Positions 8,728 to 16,860 are shown, counted from the first letter of the stretch. The stretch: DNA of 64,000 nucleotides from Insolitispirillum peregrinum (GCF_900156605.1 NZ_FTOA01000005.1:186001-250000), one strand, 5' to 3'. Numbers and translations: made by a program. Notes: generated by a model not told the origin, from the letters alone.

Positions 8728-9221
8728 CACAGGGTCCAGCTACGGCGGGGCGAGGTGGGAGCGGTATGCGGCTCGGTTGGGTCCGACGCAGGCGGAGCCG
8801 CCGACGGGGGATAGGAGGCGGTGCCGTCAACCGGCGGCGGAGCCGCACTGCGCGGCCGGGCTGTCCGGCCCAGACCCGCCTGATACGCTGCACCAACGGT
8901 TAACGGGCGCGGGCTGTCATCGGTTAATGGGCGGCGGGCCAGCGCGCCGAACCGCTGGGTCATGTCGGTTTCCAGCGCGTCCAGATCATACAGCACGGCT
9001 TCCAGATCGCTGCGAACCTGTCGGCCCAGCGGCGGCGGCAGGCGGGTGGCCATTTGACAGGCCAGACGACAGCGATGTTCCAGATCCGCCAGCGCCACCA
9101 TTTCGCCTGCTACCATTTTCGACCGGGCCTCTGAAATCATCCGGGCCACGTCGAGAATCGCCGCCCGGGTCTGGGCAACGCTGGGGGCAGGGGGCGGTGA
9201 ACCGGTGGGGGAGTGATTCAT
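8727..9221 (-). CDS. Unknown protein in flagellar export operon
   Basis: 164 residues with no recognised domain. The middle (about 18-100) is predicted helical, with LDVARMISEARSKMVAGEM, a short Cys-containing stretch (HRCRLACQ) and heptad-like leucines; the last 60 residues are Pro/Ala-rich. No signal peptide or membrane helix. It overlaps the FlhB-like gene upstream by 4 bp (ATGA) and fliO downstream by 1 bp. Coupling on both sides suggests a role in flagellar export or its control, but that is inferred only from position. Confidence 0.7.
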   Translation of the reverse strand: MNHSPTGSPPPAPSVAQTRAAILDVARMISEARSKMVAGEMVALADLEHRCRLACQMATRLPPPLGRQVRSDLEAVLYDLDALETDMTQRFGALARRPLTDDSPRPLTVGAAYQAGLGRTARPRSAAPPPVDGTASYPPSAAPPASDPTEPHTAPTSPRRSWTL

Positions 9222-9598
9222 GGGTGATCCTCGCCGGTGCTGGGGGTCAATGTTGCGTTGGCCTTATAAACGTAAGCCAGAATTTCGGCAACGGCACTGA
9301 ATGCTTCGGGGGGAATGTCGCTTTCGACATCGACCGCCGACAGGATCTGGACCAGATCGGCATCCTGCCGCACCTTGACGCCGTTGGCAAAGGCCAGCGC
9401 CAGAATCTGTTCCGCCACCCAGCCCTTGCCACTGGCAACAACCTGCGGAACGGCGTCGTTGGCAGGATCATGGGCCAGGGCGACGGCGATTGTCGATGGC
9501 GCCTCTCCCCCGACCGGGGGGACGGCGGTCAGGGAGTCTGTCCTGCTCTCTGGGCCGGCGGCGGGCCGGACAGGGGGGGCAAAGGGGCTTGATGGCAC
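9218..9598 (-). CDS. FlhB C-terminal domain-like protein (FhlB type)
   Basis: 126 residues. The second half (about 58-120) matches the cytoplasmic C-domain of FlhB/EscU: GWVAEQILALAFANG, then VQILSAVDVESDIPPEAFSAVAEILAYVY. There are no membrane helices. The Asn-Pro-Thr-His cleavage motif is absent, as in the small FlhB homologues called FhlB or FlhX. The first 50 residues are Pro/Ala-rich. It is the first gene of the minus-strand flagellar export operon. Such proteins are thought to modulate the export switch together with full-length FlhB, encoded 3 kb downstream. Confidence 0.85.
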   Translation of the reverse strand: MPSSPFAPPVRPAAGPESRTDSLTAVPPVGGEAPSTIAVALAHDPANDAVPQVVASGKGWVAEQILALAFANGVKVRQDADLVQILSAVDVESDIPPEAFSAVAEILAYVYKANATLTPSTGEDHP

Positions 9599-9712
9599 AG
9601 CCAGAACTCCAGGGTGATCAGCAGCCAGTCCGTTCTCTTGCCCATCAGTATAGGCTTTCTGGTGGGGGGCAAAAGGTTAATTTTCTGCATTGATTGCGAC
9701 GCGCGGGGTCGG

Positions 9713-10402
9713 TCACGGGCGAACGTGGCGAAAGGTCAGGTTATAGCGGCAGGGACCGGTCAGCGGATGAGTGCCATCCGGCAACGGGGCAATGCCGTGA
9801 AAAAACAGCCTGCTGGGGCCGCCCCAGACCACCACATCGCCGTGAGTCAGCGGAATCCGGCGGGGACGCTGCGAGCGGGTTGAGCCTCCCCACAGGAACA
9901 GGCAGGCCAGCCCAAGGGAAAAGGACACGATCGGAGCCGAAAAGTCACCTTCGTTACGGTCCTGATGCAATCCCATCTCTGCCCGCCGCCCATAGCGGTT
10001 GATCAGCGTGCTGTTGGGGACAAAGCCCGCATATCCAGCCCGCCCGGCGGCCTGTGCGGCAAGCTGGCTCCAACTGGCAGGCAGGGCAGGCCACGGGCGT
10101 CCGCTGAGCGGGTCGGTGCGCTGGTAGCGGTAGCCGCGCTGGTCACTGACCCAGCCGACCGTGCCGCAACAGCTTAACGAGGCCGACATCAGGCCGCCGC
10201 CCGGGGTATACAGCCGACGCAGCGGAGCCTGTGCGGTCAGCGACCGGATGTCGGACAGAAGGTGTTCGGCGTGGCGGGTGATGCCGCCGCGAATCAGCAC
10301 GGCGCCCTCGTCAATCGCGGTGAGCGGCGCGGTGGCGAGATCACCGTCAGGGGGTGGGAGGTCGCTGAACAGGTCCGGGAGCATCTCTGTCTCGTTTGTC
10401 AT
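9713..10402 (-). CDS. alkB: AlkB-type alkylated-DNA repair dioxygenase
   Basis: 229 residues, Fe(II)/2-oxoglutarate dioxygenase that removes alkyl groups from 1-methyladenine and 3-methylcytosine. The iron triad is His146, Asp148 (HQD) and His202 (FFHGI). The 2-oxoglutarate- and substrate-binding RxNxTFR pattern is at 219-225. NSTLINRYG (130-138) and MGLHQDRNE match Escherichia coli AlkB. It lies between two flagellar operons but is probably transcribed on its own. A short minus-strand space of 114 bp separates it from the FlhB-like gene. Confidence 0.95.
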   Translation of the reverse strand: MTNETEMLPDLFSDLPPPDGDLATAPLTAIDEGAVLIRGGITRHAEHLLSDIRSLTAQAPLRRLYTPGGGLMSASLSCCGTVGWVSDQRGYRYQRTDPLSGRPWPALPASWSQLAAQAAGRAGYAGFVPNSTLINRYGRRAEMGLHQDRNEGDFSAPIVSFSLGLACLFLWGGSTRSQRPRRIPLTHGDVVVWGGPSRLFFHGIAPLPDGTHPLTGPCRYNLTFRHVRP

Positions 10403-10604
10403 GGCCCTGTGGGCCGGGTTTCCTTTTCCCGTCGTCTGGCGTATAAGCCATGATCAAGTCTTGGCCCTGCTGCCCCGATTCCGCAAGGGAAGAGGAGACC
10501 GCTGCGACTTTACCCTTTCTTAAAGTCCTGGTGGGTACACTCTGGCTTGCGCTGGGAGTGGGTGGGCCTGCGTCGGATGCTCTTTCAGGCCAGAGGTGTG
10601 TGTT

Positions 10605-11018
10605 ATGGACTTCAAGAACCTCGCGCTGTTCAAAATGGCGCAGACAAAACTTGACTGGACGGCCCAGCGGCAGACCCTGTTGGCTGAAAACGTCGCCAAT
10701 GCAGATACCCCGAAGTACAAGGTCAAGGATTTGCGCCGTCCTGACTTCAAGAAAATGGCGACCGACGCTTACAGCAACATTCCCGAGCAGGCGATCACCC
10801 AGCCGGGGCATGTGCGCGCCACCCTGACCGACACCGGCCCGTTCCAGGTCGATACGCCGCGCCAGACCTATGAGACCTCGATTGACGGGAACAAGGTGGT
10901 GCTGGAAGAGCAGATCGAGCAGGTGTCGCGCAACAAAAGCGAATACAACATGGCGCTCAGCCTGATCCAGAAAAACATGCAGATGCTGAAAACCGCCCTC
11001 GGGCGTGGCAGCGCCTGA
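10605..11018 (+). CDS. flgB: Flagellar proximal rod protein FlgB
   Basis: 137 residues from the ATG at 10605, with AGAGG about 9 bp upstream; an in-frame GTG at 10596 is the alternative. The N-terminal flagellar rod motif (LLAENVANADTPKYKVKDL) and the C-terminal helix (NKSEYNMALSLIQKNMQMLKTAL) are present. It is exported by the type III system and forms the rod base with FlgC and FliE. First gene of flgB-flgC-fliE. Confidence 0.96.
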   Translation: MDFKNLALFKMAQTKLDWTAQRQTLLAENVANADTPKYKVKDLRRPDFKKMATDAYSNIPEQAITQPGHVRATLTDTGPFQVDTPRQTYETSIDGNKVVLEEQIEQVSRNKSEYNMALSLIQKNMQMLKTALGRGSA

Positions 11019-11075
11019 CGGGGTTCTGGTCGTTTGATGGTTTTCTGCTCCCGGCGGGGGGCGACAGGTGCAGCC

Positions 11076-11092
11076 CGCCCCCGTGAGGGGGC
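11076..11092 (-). repeat. Isolated palindrome identical to the CRISPR repeat core
   Basis: On the minus strand GCCCCCTCACGGGGGCG, 17 bases, identical to the centre of the CRISPR repeat at 52.0-52.6 kb. It lies in the 104-bp flgB-flgC spacer and could form a strong hairpin there. Single unit, no neighbouring repeat. Confidence 0.55.
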
Positions 11093-11122
11093 AATACGTG
11101 CAGATATGCGGAGTGGTATGGC

Positions 11123-11533
11123 ATGGACGAAATCACAAAGGCATCACGCATTGCGTCTGCGGGTCTGAAGGCCCAGGCCAAGCGTCTGCGTGTGGTGGCC
11201 GAAAACATGGCCAATGCTGACTCGCTGGCCAAAAGCCCCGGCGAAGAGCCGTACCGCCGCAAGCTGATCACCTTCAAAAGCGCGGTTGACCGTGAAAGCG
11301 GTATGGAAACCGTCAAGGTTGACAAGACCCTGCGCGATACGACAGATTTCGGGCGCAAGTACGATCCCGGCAACCCGATTGCCGATGCGACCGGCTATGT
11401 GTTGACGCCAAACGTCAATCCGCTGGTCGAAGTGATGGACATGCGTGAAGCCCAGCGGACCTATGAGGCCAATCTGAACGTGATTTCCATGTCACGCGAA
11501 ATGACGGCCAAGACGCTGGATTTGCTGAAGTAA
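11123..11533 (+). CDS. flgC: Flagellar proximal rod protein FlgC
   Basis: 136 residues. N-terminal rod motif (LKAQAKRLRVVAENMANADS) and C-terminal motif (YEANLNVISMSREMTAKTLDLL) frame a short middle domain containing the NVNPLVEVMDM stretch of FlgC. Proximal rod component. It follows flgB by 104 bp, a gap that contains a strong GC-rich hairpin, and precedes fliE by 41 bp. Confidence 0.96.
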   Translation: MDEITKASRIASAGLKAQAKRLRVVAENMANADSLAKSPGEEPYRRKLITFKSAVDRESGMETVKVDKTLRDTTDFGRKYDPGNPIADATGYVLTPNVNPLVEVMDMREAQRTYEANLNVISMSREMTAKTLDLLK

Positions 11534-11574
11534 CCCTGTGGCCCTGCCAGACAGGCAACAAAGGACCCTGAGCG

Positions 11575-11901
11575 ATGGCTATTTCCTCTTTTTCCTCGGC
11601 GATCAGCGCCTATCAGAATGCCGCCCGCTCGGTTACCGAGAACAAGGCCGTTGCGGCGGACAGCAGCGAAACCACTTCGACCGGCGAAGACTTTGCCGGG
11701 ATGGTCAAGGGCAGCCTGCAAGAGGCGGTCAACCTCGGCAAGACCTCTGAAAAGATGAGCATGATGGGGCTGGCGGGCGAAGCCGACCTGAAGGATGTCG
11801 TGCTGGCTGTCAACAATGCCGAAAACGCCCTCAGCACCGTGGTGTCGGTGCGTGACAAGGTGGTGAGCGCCTATCAGGAAATCCTGAAGATGCCGATCTG
11901 A
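11575..11901 (+). CDS. fliE: Flagellar MS ring-rod adaptor FliE
   Basis: 108 residues, the normal length. It carries the FliE core (KTSEKMSMMGLAGEADLKDVVLAV, shown here only in part) and the ending VVSVRDKVVSAYQEILKMPI, characteristic of FliE, which links the MS ring to the rod. Last gene of flgB-flgC-fliE; a strong terminator follows 32 bp later. Confidence 0.96.
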   Translation: MAISSFSSAISAYQNAARSVTENKAVAADSSETTSTGEDFAGMVKGSLQEAVNLGKTSEKMSMMGLAGEADLKDVVLAVNNAENALSTVVSVRDKVVSAYQEILKMPI

Positions 11902-11932
11902 TATCGGCTGCGGCGTTTCTGTGAATGCGTTG

Positions 11933-11966
11933 TCCCGGACGTGGGGTTCCCGTCCGGGATTTTTTG
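11933..11966 (+). terminator. Terminator of flgB-flgC-fliE
   Basis: TCCCGGACG pairs with CGTCCGGGA around a 9-nt loop, followed by six T residues. Classic intrinsic terminator, 32 bp after fliE. Confidence 0.9.
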
Positions 11967-12385
11967 TGCTTGCGGAAAGGGTGGCGAGCGGGGAAGCCAC
12001 GGTCCACGATAGCAAGGGAACAAGGACGTGGAGCGCTGCTCCACACCTCGCCGGGGCCTTGAGGCCCCGGACCCCGGTCTTTTGATCTTCAAGGAAAAAA
12101 TGGGGGGTCGTGGGCATCGCCTCCGAACGGGTATGGGCGGTAGTCCAGTCTCCTGCGCGGACAGTCGTGTACTGTGGGGGCGTGCTTATGGCTCTGATTT
12201 TATTTTTCACCAATGATCACTTTAAAGATGTAGCTGCAATCTGTTTTTACTAAAAGTTAATACAACCATGGGATTTTTTCTCGTCTTCAATTCGATCTGA
12301 GTGAAAGAATATTCCTCAGTCCTGAAGTATCTCTCAGCGCAAGAATAGTTCTGGGGTGATGTGATCCTGATGAGAGGTTGATCAC
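11967..12385. other. Gene-free spacer with family A copy 2 and AT-rich tail
   Basis: 12026-12152 is a family A repeat in the same orientation as copy 1, followed by GTCGTGTACTGTGG, a tail seen beside several other copies. From about 12185 the base composition changes abruptly to AT-rich up to the small gene at 12386. No RNA gene was recognised. The change of composition marks the left edge of a probable inserted segment. Confidence 0.7.
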
Positions 12386-12646
12386 ATGCCTGTTCATACG
12401 TATGGATACATCAATATTGATGTCCCCCTGAATGGAGACTTGTCCGTTCTATCCCGCCTTGCGGGTGCATTTGCGGTTCATGAAACGCCCCCACTCTCGA
12501 TGGCTGTCTCTATCGACGCTGGTGCTCTGTTCGTTTCCGGGGACGTGCTTGAAGCGGCGACTCAAACGAGCGACTTGATTTCAGATTTTACGTGTACTGT
12601 TCTAAATAGAGACATTGTAAAAGATGATAATGGAGGATGGCCATGA
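12386..12646 (+). CDS. Small unknown protein (86 aa)
   Basis: 86 residues starting with an ATG that has GAGAGG 8 bp upstream. No signal peptide, membrane helix or known motif. It has an amphipathic N-terminal beta-rich part and a DVLEAATQTSDLISDF segment, ending acidic (VKDDNGGWP). Base composition is lower in GC than the flanking flagellar genes. It lies 59 bp upstream of a sulfotransferase in the same orientation, so the two may be one unit. Function unknown. Confidence 0.55.
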   Translation: MPVHTYGYINIDVPLNGDLSVLSRLAGAFAVHETPPLSMAVSIDAGALFVSGDVLEAATQTSDLISDFTCTVLNRDIVKDDNGGWP

Positions 12647-12705
12647 AGCCAATTTTCAATAATTACCATTTGAATTAAAAATCAACAACAGGTGAGATGA
12701 TTGCC

Positions 12706-13593
12706 ATGTCGCGGAAAATATTTATCCATATCGGGTCGCCAAAAACGGCAACAACAACACTTCAGTCTGCATTAATACAGAAGGTTCCCGGCTCTCTGGT
12801 CCAGAAAGGCGTCGATAAATTTATCAGGGAACGCATACTTTCTCCAAATTTCCATAAGCCGGGCATTCTTGAAAAGACCTGTGATGAATTTTTGGCAATG
12901 GCAAGTACCCCGGAAACAGAGCCGCTGTTTGTGTCTGCTGAAGGCTTGATGGGGCCACCTGTTGGGCGGGGAAAGTTTTTTCCGCGCATCTTGTCTCTCC
13001 ATGCCATGATTCAATATTACACTGGCTTGGGGCATGAGGTTCATATTCTGTTTGTGCCTCGCAAGCCTGCGAAGTTTCTGGAATCCTGGTATGTGCAAAT
13101 GGTTTCGACCGGGCATTACGCTGGATCTTTTGCGCATTTCGTCGATACAGAATGCAATGAGCCTTTTAGCTGGAGTTGGGTTACCAACATGCTGAGGCAG
13201 ACTTCGGCATCGGTGACGGTTTTGCCGTATGAAATGCTCTTGCAGAATAAAGAGCTATTCGTTGAGGCGCTGAACGTTTTCTTTCAATACGATGGACTGT
13301 TTTCTATCGATAACTTTGGTCTATTTTATAACAAAACAATTAGTGAAGAGAGTATGAAAGCCATGCAAATTATTTCTCAGATAAAAGATAAAGCCTTGGT
13401 GAGAAAGCTGGAATTATTTGTGCGCGATGTTGTCGATGGTGACCGTTTAGACCATAATTCGGGGGGCAATTTCAAGCGTCCCTACATCGCTGGCGCGCTC
13501 CTTCGCCGTGGTGTAGAGGCTGCTCTTGAACCGGCAGACATTCTTTTTCGGGACACTGATATTCCCGAGGAATACCGGAGTTATTACGCCTAG
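12706..13593 (+). CDS. Sulfotransferase-family protein
   Basis: 295 residues from the ATG at 12706 (AGGTGAG 9 bp upstream; an ATG at 12697 is less well spaced). It starts with IFIHIGSPKTATTTLQ, the 5'-phosphosulfate loop of PAPS-dependent sulfotransferases. It also has VPRKPAKFLESWYVQ (about 122-136), matching the R...S 3'-phosphate-binding motif. It would transfer sulfate from PAPS to a sugar or other acceptor that cannot be deduced. Codon use is AT-rich compared with neighbours, which suggests transfer. The TAG stop is TA plus the first G of a GAGCAAAT palindrome. No other cell-surface polysaccharide genes are adjacent. Confidence 0.75.
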   Translation: MSRKIFIHIGSPKTATTTLQSALIQKVPGSLVQKGVDKFIRERILSPNFHKPGILEKTCDEFLAMASTPETEPLFVSAEGLMGPPVGRGKFFPRILSLHAMIQYYTGLGHEVHILFVPRKPAKFLESWYVQMVSTGHYAGSFAHFVDTECNEPFSWSWVTNMLRQTSASVTVLPYEMLLQNKELFVEALNVFFQYDGLFSIDNFGLFYNKTISEESMKAMQIISQIKDKALVRKLELFVRDVVDGDRLDHNSGGNFKRPYIAGALLRRGVEAALEPADILFRDTDIPEEYRSYYA

Positions 13594-13735
13594 AGCAAAT
13601 ACAATATATTAGAGTATTGTGCGAAAAGCGGGAACCGGTTTTCGCAAATTAATGGGGTCCGGGGCCTTAAGGCCCCGGCGAGGTGTGGAGCAGCGCTCCA
13701 CGTCCTTTCTTCCCAACTGTCGCGTACTGTGGCGC
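13593..13735. repeat. GAGC palindrome composite plus family A copy 3 (inverted)
   Basis: 13593-13650 starts GAGCAAATACAATA, contains a CAATA...TATTG hairpin and a GCGGGAACCGG core related to family B. 13650-13735 is family A in inverted orientation (GGGGCCTTAAGGCCCC, GGAGCAGCGCTCC), followed by a GTCGCGTACTGTGG tail. The first G completes the sulfotransferase stop codon. Confidence 0.75.
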
Positions 13736-13743
13736 CCGCAGCG

Positions 13744-14265
13744 TTAACTGCCCGTCTGCAGAACAGCCTCCAGCCCGGATTCACTGTGCAGACTTTTCAG
13801 CCACTGCGCAATCCGCTGCTCGGTCATGTCGGGTTGATTGTCCTGATCAATCACCGGCCCAACGAACTGGCCATCCCGAAAGGCGCGGGACTCTGCAAAT
13901 TCGTAGTCGAAGGCATCGGTAAAGCCAATCACCTGCGCCCCTTTTTCGGTGACGATATCGTACAGAACGCCGATGGCATCGGCAAAGCTGTCGGCAAAGC
14001 CGACCTGATCACCGGTTCCGAACAGGGCAACGGTCTTGCCGGTCAAATCGGCGCGATACAGGGTATCGAGGCGCTCTTCCCAGTCGCATTGTAATTCGCC
14101 GATGCCATAGGTGGGGCTGCCCAACAGCAACAGGTCACAGCTTTCCAGATCTTTGGCTTGAGCCTTGGTGATTTCCAGCGGCATGGCATTCAGGGCTGTG
14201 GCAATTCTGGTTGCAATGGCCCGAGTGGTACCGAGGTCCGAGCCGAAGACAACTTTGATGCTCAT
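13744..14265 (-). CDS. Flavodoxin
   Basis: 173 residues from the ATG at 14265, preceded by AGGTG at a suitable distance; a longer frame to 14334 has no better start. The FMN phosphate-binding loop is the atypical SDLGTTRAIA (about 7-16), close to the usual T/S-x-T-G-x-T. LLLGSPTYGIGELQCDWEERL and FGTGDQVGFADSFADAIGVLYD are typical of long-chain flavodoxins. It is a one-electron carrier replacing ferredoxin under iron limitation or serving nitrogenase or biosynthetic reductases. It stands alone. A perfect inverted repeat (14365-14379) lies 100 bp upstream. Confidence 0.93.
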   Translation of the reverse strand: MSIKVVFGSDLGTTRAIATRIATALNAMPLEITKAQAKDLESCDLLLLGSPTYGIGELQCDWEERLDTLYRADLTGKTVALFGTGDQVGFADSFADAIGVLYDIVTEKGAQVIGFTDAFDYEFAESRAFRDGQFVGPVIDQDNQPDMTEQRIAQWLKSLHSESGLEAVLQTGS

Positions 14266-14364
14266 GGTGACACCTGCAGGATAATGGGTATGAAGACTGG
14301 AGCGGAGGTCCGCGCCCTGAACTGTTGTATTCATATCCTAGATTTCCCGGTTGGCGAACAGGCC

Positions 14365-14379
14365 ATAAGTTATACTTAT
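14365..14379. promoter_or_regulatory. Perfect inverted repeat upstream of flavodoxin
   Basis: ATAAGTTATACTTAT: six-base arms (ATAAGT/ACTTAT) around three bases, within an AT-rich stretch 100 bp before the flavodoxin start codon. This is a plausible operator or promoter element. The cognate regulator is unknown; it does not match a clear Fur, Fnr or Irr consensus. Confidence 0.45.
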
Positions 14380-14413
14380 TTTTATTATGGGAATGCAGGG
14401 GCGGGGTGATGTA

Positions 14414-14456
14414 GAGCATTTTCACACTGAGCGAAAACGCTTTGCGCTCACTGCTC
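14414..14456 (+). repeat. Small palindromic repeat family E, copy 1
   Basis: TA-flanked on the left (14412-14413); begins GAGCATTTTCACACTGAGCG, ends TTGCGCTCACTGCTC. The left part matches the element nested in family A copy 6 (56174-56263). It lies between the flavodoxin and L,D-transpeptidase genes. Confidence 0.7.
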
Positions 14457-14501
14457 CAAATGGACACCCTGCTTTGTATCGTGCCCTTCCCACAAAACAC
14501 C

Positions 14502-14532
14502 ATGCGGCACCCCTGTTGAGGGATGCCGCATG
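14502..14532 (-). terminator. Hairpin after L,D-transpeptidase gene
   Basis: CATGCGGCATCCC pairs with GGGGTGCCGCATG over a short loop, about 30 bp after the transpeptidase stop on the minus strand. It is followed by GTGTTTTGTG rather than a clean T-run. Probable terminator or mRNA-stabilising hairpin. Confidence 0.6.
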
Positions 14533-14559
14533 ATGAAGACAGAACCGCGTGTTTTTATC

Positions 14560-16860
14560 TTATTGGGACAGGATGTTCTTCTCGGCGGGTTTGATGAACG
14601 AGAAGAAACCTTCCTTGCTTTCAGGGGTGGCCTGTGTCGGCGCCGTGGCTGTTTCGGGGGAGGTCGAGGCGGCGACCGTTTCGGTGCTTGCGGTAACGGA
14701 AGGCACAGCCTCAGCCTCGACCTTGCTCTGCTCGGGGGGCTTTTTCGCGGTGGGAACGGTGTCGTGGGCAGGACGTGCCGGTGCTGCCGCTGCGGCAGGC
14801 GGGTTGACTTTGCGTGGCGGCACATCAGGGATCATGGCGACCTTTGCAGGGGCCTGAGCGGGGGCGGCCTTTGGCGGCTCGGCTTTCGGCGGGTCAACCT
14901 TCTGGGCCTCTGCCTGGGGGGCAGCGGCTTTTTGCGCATCAGCCTTGGGAGCTCCCGCAGCCGGGAGCGCCGGGGCCGGGGCCTCCTGAGCGGGGGCGGG
15001 CGCTACCGCGTTGGTCGGCGGTGCAGTGGTGTCGGTGACCGGTGCCTGCGCAGAGGCTTCGGGGACTGCCGGAAGACCCGCCGGGGCTGCCTCTGCAACC
15101 GGGGTCTCTGCAACAGGAGGCTGGCCACTGTGGGCAAGCACCGCCCGTGCCTTCAGAATGCCGCTGTCCAGATCGTCATCCGACGATTTGCCTGCCGGGT
15201 GGAACTGGGCAATCAGGGCGGCATCACGGCCATAAACGTCCGAGCCATAGCGGATGGCTCCGTTGCCGGGATCAGCCCACGAGGTCAGATAGGTGATGTG
15301 AATGGGCAGTGGATCGGTGACCTTGTGCCGGATCTGCTTGCCGCTGCTGACGGCTTCCTGCACCTTGTCGAGCGGCATCCCCAGCACCACCGATGCCAGT
15401 TCCAGCGGCTTGCCGACGCGCATGCAGCCATGGCTGAAGGCGCGGACCCGGCGGTTGAACAGCCCGCGGGACGGAGTGTCATGCAGATAGACATCATAGC
15501 TGTTGGGGAACAACAGCTTGACCCGCCCCAGCGAGTTTTTCGGACCGGGTTTCTGGCGGAACCGATAGGGCAGGCGGTCGTTGCGGGCGAGTGATGCCCA
15601 GTCAACGCTATCGGGATTGATCACCTGACCGCCGTTTTCCCAGCCTTCATAGACTTCCATGTCTTCTTTGGCCAGATAGCCGTGATCCTTTGCCAGCTTG
15701 GGCAGGATTTCCTTCATGGCGATGCTGCGCGGCACTTCCCATGACGGATTGAATTCCACCGAGCGGATGGCGTTGGAGAACGACGGGGTTTGCTGCTGGT
15801 CCTTGCCGACGATCACCGGGGTCGACATTTCAACCGCCCCCTTGTTGAACAGCCAGGCTTCGAACCCGGCGATGTTGACCAGCAGGTAGCGGTCGCTCAG
15901 GTGATCGGGCAGCCAGCGCAGGCGGTCGAGGTTGGCCTTGAGCTGGTCAACCCGCATCGCGGGCGACATGTTCAGGGCTTCACGGGTGCTTTTACCGATC
16001 ACGCCATCGGGTTCCAGCCCGTGCTCGTCCTGAAAGACCTTGATGGCAGCGGCCAGCGTTTCATCGTACAGCGTCGAGGCCATGGTGGCGTCGTCAGCAT
16101 GATAGGCGTTGCTGGCGGCCAGACGGCGGCGGAAGTCCGGGACTTCGGCGGCGTCATCGCCGGGAGTGAGCTTGCCCGAGGTGGGAACCTTGGGCCAGCT
16201 TTCGCGGGCGGCCACCTCGCGGCTTTTGGCCAGAGCTGCCAACATGGTGGTGTACAGCGGCGTCTGAGGCACACGATGCAGAATGTTGCTGCCCGGCGAG
16301 GCTGCCGAGGCAACCTGATCCAGCAGGGAGGCCAAAGACGGCGGCGCAACCCGTTCGGCATCGCTGGCAGGCGAGGTGAGGGCGCCATAGGACAGGGCGC
16401 GGGCCATTGTTGCGGCGGCCCACGACAGGGTCAGCTCATAGGTCGCCGGAGACTCCGTCTGGCTGCCGTGCAGTGCGGGCAGGGTCAAACCGTGGGCTTC
16501 GGCCTGCGTCAAGGCGGCGGTCAGATCGGCGATGCGGTCCGCCTGACTGGCCTGACTGGTCATCCAGTACGGTTTCCAGCCACGGGCGGCATAGGCGGCC
16601 TGGATTTCGGCAGGCAAGCCGGGCAGGGTGTGGGCTGCCTGTTGCAAGGCGCTGGCCGTCAGGGGAGGAGCCGCCAAGGCAGGCGCCTGCGTATGGGACG
16701 CAGACGGTGCTGCCGTACCGTTTCCCTGTTTGGCATCACCTGTATGCGAGGTTGCCCGAGCGGGGGCCACGTCGGCGGCCTGAACTGCCAGAGCCATGAC
16801 TCCGGCCATGATGTGCATCGATAACGGTTTCATCCAATACGCCCCAAACAGCCCTCTCAC
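14560..16860 (-). CDS. Large L,D-transpeptidase (YcbB type) with Pro/Ala/Lys-rich tail
   Basis: 766 residues. A signal peptide (about 10-36, ending ARA) is followed by an N-terminal domain. A peptidoglycan-binding repeat follows (about 275-320, FQDEHGLEPDGVIGKSTREALN in part), then a YkuD catalytic domain with FSHGCMR and catalytic Cys479. This is the layout of YcbB/LdtD enzymes, which make 3-3 crosslinks in peptidoglycan or attach proteins to it in the periplasm. The last roughly 190 residues are a low-complexity tail of Pro, Ala, Glu and Lys, absent from YcbB and perhaps a wall-spanning linker. An internal ATG at 16833 (MKPLSMHIMAG) may be the true start. It is monocistronic. Confidence 0.9.
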   Translation of the reverse strand: MRGLFGAYWMKPLSMHIMAGVMALAVQAADVAPARATSHTGDAKQGNGTAAPSASHTQAPALAAPPLTASALQQAAHTLPGLPAEIQAAYAARGWKPYWMTSQASQADRIADLTAALTQAEAHGLTLPALHGSQTESPATYELTLSWAAATMARALSYGALTSPASDAERVAPPSLASLLDQVASAASPGSNILHRVPQTPLYTTMLAALAKSREVAARESWPKVPTSGKLTPGDDAAEVPDFRRRLAASNAYHADDATMASTLYDETLAAAIKVFQDEHGLEPDGVIGKSTREALNMSPAMRVDQLKANLDRLRWLPDHLSDRYLLVNIAGFEAWLFNKGAVEMSTPVIVGKDQQQTPSFSNAIRSVEFNPSWEVPRSIAMKEILPKLAKDHGYLAKEDMEVYEGWENGGQVINPDSVDWASLARNDRLPYRFRQKPGPKNSLGRVKLLFPNSYDVYLHDTPSRGLFNRRVRAFSHGCMRVGKPLELASVVLGMPLDKVQEAVSSGKQIRHKVTDPLPIHITYLTSWADPGNGAIRYGSDVYGRDAALIAQFHPAGKSSDDDLDSGILKARAVLAHSGQPPVAETPVAEAAPAGLPAVPEASAQAPVTDTTAPPTNAVAPAPAQEAPAPALPAAGAPKADAQKAAAPQAEAQKVDPPKAEPPKAAPAQAPAKVAMIPDVPPRKVNPPAAAAAPARPAHDTVPTAKKPPEQSKVEAEAVPSVTASTETVAASTSPETATAPTQATPESKEGFFSFIKPAEKNILSQ

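Noticed and set aside
9671-9690. CtrA box upstream of the FlhB-like gene
   Set aside because: Only one half-site (TTAAC on the minus strand); the other half at 7-bp spacing does not match.
10510-10604. Sigma-54 promoter for flgB
   Set aside because: TGG and TTGC elements are present but not with the required GG-N10-GC spacing.
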